Assembly (NCBI GenBank): GCA_964475415.1
Contig: CAYYWZ010000089.1
Span: 1-14,218, forward strand
DNA from: CALCMJ01 sp964475415
GTDB taxonomy: Bacteria; Bacteroidota; Bacteroidia; Chitinophagales; Saprospiraceae
Length of the DNA: 14,218 nucleotides
Reading direction: 5' to 3'
Below are positions 6,725 to 14,218 of this stretch, piece by piece. The position numbers and the translations under genes are program-made. The notes beneath the pieces were generated by a model. It searched no databases, was not told the DNA's origin, and saw only the letters and a program-made list of their open reading frames with translations. Position 1 is the first letter of the stretch. Each line of letters begins with the position of its first letter.

Positions 6725-8692
6725 TTGAAGGGATCTATCTCTATACTATTTTCTAGTTTCTGCTTGTTGCTTTGCTGTATATTACAGTTCTCTTGTAATA
6801 CTACTTATAAGTTTAAGTCTGGAGAAGAAGCTTATAATCGGAAGCAGTATAAGGTAGCTATCGATATATTAGCAGAAGAATACAAGAATAACTCTAACAA
6901 ATCAGCCAAATCTAGAAACGCTTATCTGATCGGAAAGAGCTACAATGCTATGAATGATTATTCTAGTGCACTAGGATGGTTCGAGACCGCTCTAGAACTC
7001 GAAGATAGAACAGAGATACTTACAGAACTGGCGTATGCTTATAAGCGTAGTGGAAATTATACTTCGGCTGTAAAGGCTTTTTCTGCACTCTATAAAGAGG
7101 TGGATTATAAAGATGATGTGGAGAGAGAATTACTTATATGTAAAAGGGTAGTAGAGTGGGAAAAAGAGCGGAAAGAAATATTGTATAAAATTCAGCCAAT
7201 AGGGGTCAATACAGAATTTTCGGAATTTGGAGTTACCAAGTTTGAAGATGAGCAGATAGTCTTTACTTCTGACCGTAATTCAGAATTGAATACAGAATCT
7301 TATAATTGGACAGGGAATAGTTTTTCTGATATCTATATTTCAGATTATAATGGTAACAATTTACAAGTGTTCGATAAGCCTATTAATTCTGAGCATAATG
7401 ATGGGATGGCTTGTTTTAATAAAGACTTCACGGAGATTTATTTTACACGTTGTGAGTCTGAAGAATTAAGAGATGAATATTGTAGAATCTATTTTTCCTT
7501 CTATGATTTTAATGGTTGGTCGGATCCGTACCAGCTTACTTTTTTTAAGGAGAATGTAAATTATGGTGCACCTACTTTGTTTAGAGAAGATTCTATTTTG
7601 GTATTCTCAGCAGATGTATCTGGTGTACATGATCTATATTATTCAGTCAGGGAAAATAGAGCATGGTCTGAAGCTATCCCCATGCCTGACTATATAAATA
7701 CTAGAGGCAACGAAAAGTTTCCTACTGCCGATAATGATACTTTATATTTTTCCTCTGACTATCATGCTGGCTTAGGCGGATTGGATATTTTTAAAATTGT
7801 ATTACGTGCAGATGGAAGTTTCTCTAGACCTGAAAATCTAAGATCTCCTGTTAACTCTAGCTATGATGATTTTGGATATGCTGTAGTAGAAAGAACAGAT
7901 AAGGAAGTGAAAGGATTCCTGAGTTCCTCCAGAGGAAACAAAGGGGCTGACGATATTTTCAAATTTACTGCTCGTAAGAATCCTGAAGTCATAGAAGAAG
8001 AACCAGAATTAGAGCAAGACACCATAGAGCTTGCAGAATTATATCTAGCCTTAAAAGTTGTAGGAGCTGATCCTGATGAGCAATCAACTGTTACAATTCC
8101 ACTGCCAGAAAGTAAGTTGTTATTTAATATGAATAAAACAACAACAAGTGAAAAGCTAGATAATAAAGCTTACCTCATCAAGCAAATCGACAAAGAAGGT
8201 AGTATAGAAATCAAGGTTTCTAATCCTAATTATTTTACTAAAACTGTTGTTATAAATATACCTGATGAATTACCAGATACCTACGAGAATTCAAGTTATA
8301 CCATCAACAAAACAATTACACTAAGTCCTATTATAAAAGACAAAGAAATTGTATTGGAGAATATCTATTATGATTTTGACAAGTGGGATATTAGAGAGGA
8401 TGCACGACCTTCTTTAGATGAGTTGACTCAACTACTCATCGATAATCCCTCAATAAAGATTCAACTTTCTTCACATACAGATTGTAGAGGGGAGGTGGAT
8501 TATAATGAAGAACTATCTCAGAAAAGAGCACAGTCAGCTGTAGATTATATAGCGGGAAAAAGTGTAAGTGCTACAAGAATGGTTGCCAAAGGGTATGGTG
8601 AAAATCTGCTAAGTATAGATTGTATCTGCGATGATTGTACAGAAGAACAACACCAGACCAACAGAAGAACAACGTTCAAGGTTATTGACTAA
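6725..8692 (+). CDS. PorE-like lipoprotein: TPR, PD40 propeller, CRD-like region, OmpA peptidoglycan-binding domain
   Basis: A 655-residue exported protein. The N-terminus has a short basic part and hydrophobic stretch ending LQFSC, so Cys24 is the likely lipidated residue although the lipobox is not ideal (Gln at -3). Then come TPR-like helices (about 30-135), a beta-propeller of PD40/WD40-like repeats (about 165-420, for example DEQIVFTSDRN and NDTLYFSSDYHAGLGGLDIFKI), an Ala/Glu/Pro-rich linker and beta region (about 425-535), and an OmpA C-terminal domain (about 543-655) with HTDCRG and NEELSQKRAQ. The peptidoglycan-binding pair Asp586/Arg601 is present at the standard spacing. This domain order and length match PorE, the type IX secretion lipoprotein, but paralogues with similar layouts are common. 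The start is TTG directly after an in-frame TAA; no ATG occurs before residue 57, and only TTG keeps the signal peptide. Confidence 0.82.
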   Translation: MKGSISILFSSFCLLLCCILQFSCNTTYKFKSGEEAYNRKQYKVAIDILAEEYKNNSNKSAKSRNAYLIGKSYNAMNDYSSALGWFETALELEDRTEILTELAYAYKRSGNYTSAVKAFSALYKEVDYKDDVERELLICKRVVEWEKERKEILYKIQPIGVNTEFSEFGVTKFEDEQIVFTSDRNSELNTESYNWTGNSFSDIYISDYNGNNLQVFDKPINSEHNDGMACFNKDFTEIYFTRCESEELRDEYCRIYFSFYDFNGWSDPYQLTFFKENVNYGAPTLFREDSILVFSADVSGVHDLYYSVRENRAWSEAIPMPDYINTRGNEKFPTADNDTLYFSSDYHAGLGGLDIFKIVLRADGSFSRPENLRSPVNSSYDDFGYAVVERTDKEVKGFLSSSRGNKGADDIFKFTARKNPEVIEEEPELEQDTIELAELYLALKVVGADPDEQSTVTIPLPESKLLFNMNKTTTSEKLDNKAYLIKQIDKEGSIEIKVSNPNYFTKTVVINIPDELPDTYENSSYTINKTITLSPIIKDKEIVLENIYYDFDKWDIREDARPSLDELTQLLIDNPSIKIQLSSHTDCRGEVDYNEELSQKRAQSAVDYIAGKSVSATRMVAKGYGENLLSIDCICDDCTEEQHQTNRRTTFKVID

Positions 8693-8764
8693 TTCCTTTT
8701 ATTAGAATAATGATTTTTGTAATAAAAGCTCGTCCATTTTGATTTGTTTCCCTATTTTAGAAAC

Positions 8765-9607
8765 ATGGAATCAATTGTGGATTATTTTTCAAATATGCCT
8801 ACACTACATAGAACCCTTTTGCTAGTAGGAGGCATGAGCTTTTTTCTGTTTTTAGAAAATGTTATTCCCTTTTTTACTCAGCCTTATAATAAGGTAAAGC
8901 ATACTGGGTTAAATATTTTTTTTACCCTTACGACTATAATAGTAAATTTTTCACTTGCTTTCGTTTTAGTTCTCTCTACCCAGTGGGTTGTAGAACATAA
9001 TTTTGGTATTGTTCAGTGGCTTCATCTTCCTATGATTGGTACTGCTGTTATTGGTTTACTATTAATGGATTTGATAGGCGCATATTTGCCGCACTGGGCA
9101 GAGCACCATGTCAAGTGGATGTGGCAATTCCATATAGTGCATCATACAGATCAGCATGTCGATACAACTACAGCAAATAGGCATCACCCGGGAGAAAGTG
9201 TCATCCGTGTAGTATTTACTATACTAGGTATTTTTATTGTAGGTATTCCTATTTGGGTATTCTTTATCTATCAGACTTTATCATTGGTGCTTACACAGTT
9301 CAATCATTCTAATTTTGCATTTCCATTGTGGTTGGATAAGATACTCGTTACAGTTATTTGCACGCCCAGTATGCATAGGGTACATCACCATTATAGGCAA
9401 CCTTATTCTGATTCTAATTACGGTAATATATTTTCGTTTTGGGATAGAATTTTCGGAACCTATAAGATAGTTGATAATAGAAAGTTAGTCTATGGACTAG
9501 ATACGCATATGGAAGTCGAATCGACGAACCACTTAGGAACCTTGCTGAAGCTACCTTTTGCGGGATATAGATCTGAACGTGATTATGCTGAGCAAGAAAT
9601 ATTATAA
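8765..9607 (+). CDS. Sterol desaturase / fatty acid hydroxylase family membrane enzyme
   Basis: A 280-residue integral membrane di-iron enzyme of the fatty-acid hydroxylase superfamily. The family uses a histidine cluster at the cytoplasmic face to hold two irons and insert oxygen into lipid C-H bonds. All three histidine boxes are present: HWAEH (His110/His114), HIVHH (His123-His127), and HRVHHH (His204-His209), with an extra NRHHPGE in between. Hydrophobic segments lie at about 15-35, 45-75, 90-108 and 150-180. I chose the ATG at 8765 in preference to the in-frame TTG at 8744, because family members start near this point and the added seven residues bring no conserved sequence. The substrate is unknown; sphingolipid-like or fatty acyl lipids are plausible in Bacteroidota. 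It ends 2 bp from the convergent regulator gene. Confidence 0.88.
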   Translation: MESIVDYFSNMPTLHRTLLLVGGMSFFLFLENVIPFFTQPYNKVKHTGLNIFFTLTTIIVNFSLAFVLVLSTQWVVEHNFGIVQWLHLPMIGTAVIGLLLMDLIGAYLPHWAEHHVKWMWQFHIVHHTDQHVDTTTANRHHPGESVIRVVFTILGIFIVGIPIWVFFIYQTLSLVLTQFNHSNFAFPLWLDKILVTVICTPSMHRVHHHYRQPYSDSNYGNIFSFWDRIFGTYKIVDNRKLVYGLDTHMEVESTNHLGTLLKLPFAGYRSERDYAEQEIL

Positions 9608-9609
9608 GT

Positions 9610-10305
9610 TTATCCTGTAACAAATTTATAACCCACTCCTCTAATAGATAGTATGTATTCAGGATTCCTAGGATCCACCTCGAAATATTTTCTAAGTGAC
9701 ATAATAAAATTATCTATGGTTCTAGTAGAAGGGTAGACATCGTAGCCCCACACATTCTTAAGCATTTCCTCTCTCGATACTACTTGGTTTTTCTTTTCTA
9801 TTAGCATCTTAAGTAATAGGATCTCTTTTTTTGTTAGTTGGAAGGTGCCATCTATTCCTTTAGCCTCATAGGAAGAAAAATTTATTTGATTTGATCCGAA
9901 TTTGTATACATTATCTAGATCTGCATCTTTTTCTTGAAATCGTTCTAGGAGTTTGTGAATTCTTATGATCAGTTCTTCTAGATTATATGGTTTTATTAGA
10001 TAATCTTCAGCACCAGCTTTTAGTCCTTTTATCCTATCCTTAGAAGTATCTTTTGCAGAAGTTATGATTACAGGAAGAAGTGGGAAGTTTAATTTAAGCC
10101 TTTGTAGAACTTTGATACCATCTAATTCCGGTAACATAAGATCTAGTACAACAAGATCGTAGTGAGCTTCCTCTACTTGTTTAAGCGCATCTTTCCCATT
10201 AGCAGAAATGTTAACTTCATAGCCCTCCATTTCTAGATTTAGTTTGACTAGCTTACTGATATTAATCTCATCTTCTACAACTAGTATTCTTTCTTTTGTA
10301 TTCAC
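9610..10305 (-). CDS. OmpR/PhoB-family response regulator
   Basis: A 231-residue transcription regulator. Receiver domain (about 6-118): acidic pocket ILVVEDE (Asp12), phospho-acceptor Asp55 in VVLDLMLPELDG, switch Thr82 in VIITSAKD, and Lys105 in DYLIKPYN. Winged-helix DNA-binding domain (about 132-229): FQLTKKEILLLKMLIEK, SREEMLKNVWG, the recognition helix TRTIDNFIMSLRKYF, and the wing ILSIRGVGYKF. All active-site residues are intact. It starts at GTG, 5 bp after the sensor-kinase stop, so the two are co-transcribed and the kinase is its partner. It is of the size and type of RprY from Bacteroides, but no orthology can be claimed. Target genes are unknown. The gene ends nose-to-nose with the hydroxylase gene with a 2-bp gap and no room for a separate terminator. 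Confidence 0.95.
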   Translation of the reverse strand: MNTKERILVVEDEINISKLVKLNLEMEGYEVNISANGKDALKQVEEAHYDLVVLDLMLPELDGIKVLQRLKLNFPLLPVIITSAKDTSKDRIKGLKAGAEDYLIKPYNLEELIIRIHKLLERFQEKDADLDNVYKFGSNQINFSSYEAKGIDGTFQLTKKEILLLKMLIEKKNQVVSREEMLKNVWGYDVYPSTRTIDNFIMSLRKYFEVDPRNPEYILSIRGVGYKFVTG

Positions 10306-10310
10306 TATGC

Positions 10311-11258
10311 TTATTTGTTTTGATCCAGTATTATAAGGAAGGTAGATCCCTTAGGATGGTTGTCCTTTATGCTTATACTTCCATTATGTAATTTGATAAT
10401 TTCTTTGACAAGATATAAGCCTAAACCTGAGCCTTGCGAATTTCTTGTTTCCTCATCTCCACTTCTATAGAACTTAGTAAATACCTTTTCTTTTTCCAGA
10501 TCAGTGATGCCTTTTCCCACGTCACTTATACTTATTGAGGTATGCTTTTTACTAGCATTGATATCTATTTTTACTTTTGTTTGCTCTCCACTATACTTGA
10601 GCGCATTAGAAATAAGATTGTCTATGGCAGTAGAAAATAATTCTTTGTCTAATGCTAAGTTGAATTTTTTACTTTGGGAAAAGATGATTCTATCCTTGTA
10701 CCTTTTGTTATAGATGTCAACTCGTTCTTGTATTAGACTAGAAAGTTCTGTTTCTTCGAAATTTCCTGCGTAATCATCTAGCTTTGTAGTAAGTAGCAGA
10801 TTGCTTATGAGGTTTTCTAATCTCAGAATTTCAGTTTCTCCATCGGAAAGTAATTCCGTTTGTTGTTCTTTATTTAAATTTCTTTTCTGTAGAGTTTGAT
10901 TGATAAGCTTAACTACAGAAAGGGGAGATTTTAGCTCATGGGTTATGGAAAGTAAAAAGTTGTTTTGTCGTTTTGTGACATTCATCTCTCTCTTATAAGA
11001 TCGGTAGATGAAGTAGATTCCTACTATAAGTGCTATACCGAAAACCATTCCTTCCCCTAGAATCATTTTACGTTGTTTGTTATATTCTTTTTCTGCAAGA
11101 CTGATTTCTTCAGTCGAGCTTTGTGCTGTAGCTTGTTTTAGTTGGTAGTTTTCTTCATTGAACTTTAGTAACAAGATACTCCACCAGCATAGCGCTGCCA
11201 GCATGTATAACATGAAGAGGGTAGTTATATACTTTGATGATGAATTTAGTTTTTTCAT
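10311..11258 (-). CDS. Membrane sensor histidine kinase
   Basis: A 315-residue two-component kinase. Two membrane segments (about 12-32 and 68-86) flank a short, charged, Gln/Glu-rich periplasmic loop of about 35 residues, too small for a usual sensor domain. The cytoplasmic part then has no HAMP domain but goes almost directly to the dimerisation/phosphoacceptor helix with SITHELKSPLSVV (His107). The ATPase domain has the N box DNLISNALKYS (Asn218), G1 DVGKGI (Asp246) and G2 GSGLGL (276-281), all intact. The short loop suggests it senses membrane state or a partner protein and not a bound ligand; this is inference. It lies 73 bp behind hemL on the same strand with no terminator seen between them, so it may be partly co-transcribed with hemL. 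The response regulator follows at once. Confidence 0.95.
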   Translation of the reverse strand: MKKLNSSSKYITTLFMLYMLAALCWWSILLLKFNEENYQLKQATAQSSTEEISLAEKEYNKQRKMILGEGMVFGIALIVGIYFIYRSYKREMNVTKRQNNFLLSITHELKSPLSVVKLINQTLQKRNLNKEQQTELLSDGETEILRLENLISNLLLTTKLDDYAGNFEETELSSLIQERVDIYNKRYKDRIIFSQSKKFNLALDKELFSTAIDNLISNALKYSGEQTKVKIDINASKKHTSISISDVGKGITDLEKEKVFTKFYRSGDEETRNSQGSGLGLYLVKEIIKLHNGSISIKDNHPKGSTFLIILDQNK

Positions 11259-11264
11259 TATCTT

Positions 11265-11279
11265 TTAGGAAAGTCCTAA
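11265..11279. promoter_or_regulatory. Small inverted repeat just upstream of the kinase start
   Basis: TTAGGA-aag-TCCTAA is a perfect 6-bp inverted repeat with a 3-bp centre, 7 bp before the kinase ATG. It could be an operator (for instance for autoregulation) or a small hairpin over the translation start. Both are inference; such short palindromes also occur by chance. Confidence 0.3.
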
Positions 11280-11331
11280 TTTATTGTCTACAATTTATAT
11301 GTCTTAATTGCAGTTCAGTTGTAGCTATTTT

Positions 11332-12618
11332 TTATGTAAATATTTTGTCTAATCCTTCTATGATAATCTCCGCAGCATGACTTAACTGTTCTTCGGTATG
11401 AGCTGAAGAAACGAATCCAACTTCATAACCTGAAGGTCCCATGTAAATGCCATTATCCAATAGATATCTATGTAAATTTTTGAAATGTTCCATTCCATCA
11501 TTAGAGATCTGATCTGGTGTCATTGTCCTATGATGAGAAAAGTTAAACCAGAAGATGGATCCTATAGATTGTATATTAAGAGTATAGTCTTTAGTAGTGC
11601 AATGAGCTTGTATCTTACTAACAAACCTATATGTTTTGGCTTCTAGATCCTCATAGAAGTTTTCTTCTATAAGTTGTTCTAGAGTGGCTATTCCAGCTGC
11701 CATCGCTACTGGATTTGCAGATAGTGTTCCTGCCTGATATACATCTCCATCAGGAGATATGTGAGACATAATTTCATGACTTGCTCCATAAGCACCCACT
11801 GGCATGCCACCGCCAATGATCTTTCCATAAGTGATAATATCAGGTTGGATAGAATAGTATCCAGCTGCACCCTCATAACCTACTCTGAAACCTGATATCA
11901 CCTCATCAAAAATAAGTAATATATTATAGTCATCACATAGCTTTCTAAGCCATACTAGGTAGTTTCTATCTTGTAATAATAAACCATTGTTAGCAGGGAT
12001 GGGTTCGATAATGACACAGGCAATATCATCGTTTTCCTTGAACGTTTTTTCTAAGGCTAGAAGATCATTAAGAGGAAGAACTATAGTCTCATTGATAAAC
12101 GATTCTGGAATACCTGCAGAGGTACTAACACCAAAAGTTGCAAGACCACTTCCTGCCTTCACAAGTAGACTATCTACATGTCCATGATAGCAACCTTCAA
12201 ATTTTACAATCTTACTCTTCCCAGAATAGCCTCTTGCTAACCTGAGTGCAGACATAACGGCCTCGGTTCCAGAACTTACAAATCTTAATTTATCTATATA
12301 GCGATTGTTCTCTAATATTAAACGACCTATTTTGTTTCCTAATGCTGTAGGTGTTCCGAAAGAAGTACCATCAGCTACTGTCGAGCATATACGATCTACA
12401 ACCTTCTCATTAGCATGACCTAGGATCAGAGGACCCCAGGAACAGCAGAAATCGAGGAATCTATTATTGTCTTCATCTATAATATGAGCTCCTTCTCCTT
12501 TTTTTATGAATAGGGGAGGTCCATATACAGATTTAAATGCTCTTACTGGTGAATTTACACCTCCCGGAAATAATTTCTTGGCTTCTTCAAATAACGCTGC
12601 TGATTGCTCTCGATTCAA
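11332..12618 (-). CDS. hemL: Glutamate-1-semialdehyde 2,1-aminomutase
   Basis: A 428-residue PLP enzyme of class III aminotransferases that turns glutamate-1-semialdehyde into 5-aminolevulinate, the second step of the C5 route to haem and other tetrapyrroles in the cytoplasm. The length is standard. Visible motifs: LFPGGVNSPVRAF (family N-terminus), SSGTEAVMSALRLARG (PLP phosphate binding), CYHGHVDS, LIFDEVISGFR (Asp238 contacting the PLP ring nitrogen) and TYGKIIGGGMPVGAYG with Lys266 as the Schiff-base lysine. The only usable start is TTG: an in-frame TAA lies five codons upstream and the next Met is residue 122, beyond the conserved N-terminus. The family N-terminal sequence begins right at this TTG (MNREQSAALFEEAKK). 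A good -7 box lies upstream. No other haem gene is in the window. Identity is certain. Confidence 0.97.
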   Translation of the reverse strand: MNREQSAALFEEAKKLFPGGVNSPVRAFKSVYGPPLFIKKGEGAHIIDEDNNRFLDFCCSWGPLILGHANEKVVDRICSTVADGTSFGTPTALGNKIGRLILENNRYIDKLRFVSSGTEAVMSALRLARGYSGKSKIVKFEGCYHGHVDSLLVKAGSGLATFGVSTSAGIPESFINETIVLPLNDLLALEKTFKENDDIACVIIEPIPANNGLLLQDRNYLVWLRKLCDDYNILLIFDEVISGFRVGYEGAAGYYSIQPDIITYGKIIGGGMPVGAYGASHEIMSHISPDGDVYQAGTLSANPVAMAAGIATLEQLIEENFYEDLEAKTYRFVSKIQAHCTTKDYTLNIQSIGSIFWFNFSHHRTMTPDQISNDGMEHFKNLHRYLLDNGIYMGPSGYEVGFVSSAHTEEQLSHAAEIIIEGLDKIFT

Positions 12619-12652
12619 AATTTCTAAATTTTATTGAAAATGTACTACCTCA

Positions 12653-12660
12653 CAAAGATA
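12653..12660 (-). promoter_or_regulatory. Putative -7 box for hemL (TATCTTTG on the minus strand)
   Basis: CAAAGATA on the plus strand reads TATCTTTG toward hemL, a full match to TAnnTTTG, 34 bp before the TTG start. It supports the TTG as true start by placing the transcript start about 25-30 nt ahead of it. No clear -33 box. Confidence 0.5.
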
Positions 12661-12899
12661 TTAACTCTTTATTTCTTGTATTGTTTTAGATGGGATTTCT
12701 TTATTGTATCTGCCTTTTATATGGTCAATAATGGAGTGAATAGACTAGGAAGTTAATTGTATTACATGAATTGTTGTTTACTACGAATTATATAATTTTT
12801 ACTATCTGAGATGAAGTCCCAAATAGTGCTTTTAGTCTTATAAGTTGAACTAATAGAGGCACTTTAATCATTAATAAACCGAGTAAATAAGGGTATTTT

Positions 12900-12908
12900 T
12901 AGAATTTG
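12900..12908 (+). promoter_or_regulatory. Weak -7-like box for the SPOR-domain gene (TAGAATTTG)
   Basis: TA and TTTG are separated by three bases where the consensus has two. If used, transcription would begin after the TTG at 12906, which favours the ATG at 12951 as the start of the next gene. Confidence 0.28.
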
Positions 12909-12950
12909 GTACAAAAATTGGTTAACATTAATACTAGAAGTTCTATTAAA

Positions 12951-14123
12951 ATGAATGTTAACATAGGAAAAGCAATAAGTACACTATTAGAGAAGAACCA
13001 TAAGGTTAGTGTTTCTGGTTTAGGTACTTTCAAAGTAGATAATGGTGGAAAAGCTATTGGGAAACCCCCATATGAAGCTGTAATCTTTGACCAAGAAGTT
13101 ATCGATGACAAGTCTCTTAGAGATTATATTTCAGAGGAATACGGCATCAGCAAAAACAAATCCACTCGTATTATTAATGTTTTTTCTAGTAAAGTTTTGA
13201 ATGGCGTTCTTAATTATGATGATGTCTATATTCAAGATTTAGGAAAGTTATATAAAGGAGATAATAGAGCTTTATCTTTCTTGCCATTGGAAACCTTAGG
13301 TCATAGTGGTGAGTTATTAGATACAAATCTAGAGGAGACTACAGAGGAAAAAATAGAAGATATAATAGAAGAACCTGTAAAAGTAGAAGAAGAAGAAGTT
13401 GTAGTAACAAAAACAGAATCTATTTCCAATATTCCCAAAGAAGAAGTGGTAGAACCGATACCTACTACTGAGAAAACGATAAACAGTTCATTTGCTGAGA
13501 CAAAGACTAACAATACCTTTGAAGAAAAGATAGAGGTTGTAAAAGAAGAAAAGCCGATAATTATCCCTCCTAAATATGAGGAAAAATCAGGTTGTTCTTA
13601 CATTGTTATTCCACTATTAGCGCTACTCGCTTTCTTTCTATTACTTGCATTAGTAACTAAGTTTTGTTTTTCTGCACTAGATGCTAACAAGACAGCAATA
13701 GATGCTGATCCTGATGTTACCGAAATTGTAGATGTCAGTAATGATAATGGAGATAGTGATTCACTAGATTATAGTGAGACGAAGGAAGATAATAGTAATC
13801 AGTATGAAGGAAAAACCTACGAAGAGGTACACGATCCTTCTAAACTTATTATGCTACATGAATTGAAAGTAAATCCAGAGGAGTGCATAATTATAACTGG
13901 TTCCTTTAAGAAAAATAGAAATGTACTTAAGATGCAGAGAAACCTAGAGACTCTGGGATATAAAACGTTCACTGAGGTAAATATAGATGGAAATCTCACT
14001 AGAGTGGGTATTCAGTTTGACTGTCAAAATGAAGACCTCAGGGATTATATTCACGACATCAGGAGAAATATAAAGGGTGCAAAAAAGGCTTGGTATCTCT
14101 TACCGAGAGTTCACGTTGACTAA
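12951..14123 (+). CDS. HU-CCDC81-like / SPOR domain membrane protein
   Basis: A 390-residue protein (from ATG 12951; a TTG at 12906 in frame would add 15 residues without conserved sequence). Two N-terminal HU-like domains of the bacterial HU-CCDC81 type occupy about residues 1-125: the first with KVSVSGLGTFKVDNGGKAIG, the second ending YIQDLGKLYKGDN. A long Glu/Val/Thr-rich acidic linker (about 130-210) leads to one membrane segment (about 216-242, VIPLLALLAFFLLLALV), a second acidic Asp/Ser-rich stretch, and a C-terminal SPOR domain (about 305-386, with CIIITGSFKKNRNVLKMQRNLETLGY). The layout puts the HU domains in the cytoplasm and SPOR in the periplasm, where SPOR domains bind denuded septal peptidoglycan. 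The gene type is typical for Bacteroidota; its role is poorly known, with a link to cell division as inference. It is divergent from hemL. Confidence 0.87.
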   Translation: MNVNIGKAISTLLEKNHKVSVSGLGTFKVDNGGKAIGKPPYEAVIFDQEVIDDKSLRDYISEEYGISKNKSTRIINVFSSKVLNGVLNYDDVYIQDLGKLYKGDNRALSFLPLETLGHSGELLDTNLEETTEEKIEDIIEEPVKVEEEEVVVTKTESISNIPKEEVVEPIPTTEKTINSSFAETKTNNTFEEKIEVVKEEKPIIIPPKYEEKSGCSYIVIPLLALLAFFLLLALVTKFCFSALDANKTAIDADPDVTEIVDVSNDNGDSDSLDYSETKEDNSNQYEGKTYEEVHDPSKLIMLHELKVNPEECIIITGSFKKNRNVLKMQRNLETLGYKTFTEVNIDGNLTRVGIQFDCQNEDLRDYIHDIRRNIKGAKKAWYLLPRVHVD

Positions 14124-14218
14124 GCTTGTATAGTAACAACCACTGCTGTTTTTCTTCTTATTTCTAATTAAAGTATATACAAAAATTATACGTGTCGTCT
14201 CCGTGAGTACGAGAAGAG

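Larger units (their letters stand above)
12619..12950. other. 332-bp divergent intergenic region between hemL and the SPOR-domain gene
   Basis: It contains the hemL -7 box and a weaker candidate for the SPOR-domain gene. An imperfect long hairpin with AGTGC near 12825 pairing with GCACT near 12860, plus inner TAGT/ACTA, is possible but has no T run and is A/T-rich. I see no gene. Confidence 0.5.

Noticed and set aside
8696..8728. Inverted repeat CTTTTATTA/TAATAAAAG behind the PorE-like gene
   Set aside because: Purely A/T-rich apart from the ends, 15-nt loop, and no T run follows; not a convincing terminator.
8744..8764. TTG at 8744 as start of the hydroxylase
   Set aside because: An ATG occurs seven codons later and the extra residues are not conserved-looking.
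14124..14218. End of window: possible start of another gene on either strand
   Set aside because: Only 95 bp; no start with a coding continuation, RNA or terminator could be supported.
1..14218. CRISPR array, tRNA, rRNA, insertion sequence or prophage
   Set aside because: No repeat-spacer pattern, cloverleaf, rRNA signature, transposase or terminal inverted repeats were seen on either strand.

Overview
The window looks like a chromosomal segment of an A+T-rich member of the Bacteroidota. The evidence is a single-chain SecD-SecF protein, a lipoprotein with TPR, PD40 propeller and OmpA domains (the PorE layout of the type IX secretion system), a protein joining paired bacterial HU-CCDC81-like domains to a SPOR domain, and -7 boxes of the Bacteroidota TAnnTTTG type in front of several genes. 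No purine-rich Shine-Dalgarno sites stand out. I cannot fix the class or genus.

Layout. (1) Positions 1-2174, all on the minus strand, form an accessory island that is more A+T-rich than the rest. In transcription order it holds a small four-helix membrane protein, a start-less C-terminal toxin module resembling a restriction-endonuclease-fold polymorphic toxin, an Imm49-like immunity gene 3 bp behind it, and a second, diverged copy of the toxin C-terminus running off the window edge. This is the layout of a displaced toxin/immunity cassette array. (2) Positions 2175-2757 have no convincing gene but contain a tandem 21-bp repeat followed by a strong plus-strand terminator with no gene in front of it, so a small RNA is possible. 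(3) Positions 2758-14123 are ordinary housekeeping and envelope genes: kbp/ygaU (minus), then divergently secDF and a PorE-like lipoprotein, then a sterol desaturase-family membrane enzyme; convergent to that, a minus-strand series of hemL, a sensor kinase and an OmpR-type regulator; finally, divergent from hemL, the HU-CCDC81-like/SPOR protein.

How they fit together. SecDF drives late steps of Sec export, and the PorE-like lipoprotein would be a Sec-exported periplasmic/outer-membrane peptidoglycan binder. Kbp (LysM), the PorE-like protein (OmpA) and the SPOR protein could all contact peptidoglycan. The kinase and regulator are a cognate pair 5 bp apart. HemL supplies 5-aminolevulinate for tetrapyrroles. 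Two genes (the PorE-like gene and hemL) have only TTG available as start, and the regulator starts at GTG.

The region most worth follow-up is 1-1750: the toxin copy lacks a start, overlaps an A7 run in another frame, and appears to have Lys in place of the catalytic Glu of the nuclease motif, while the immunity gene remains intact.
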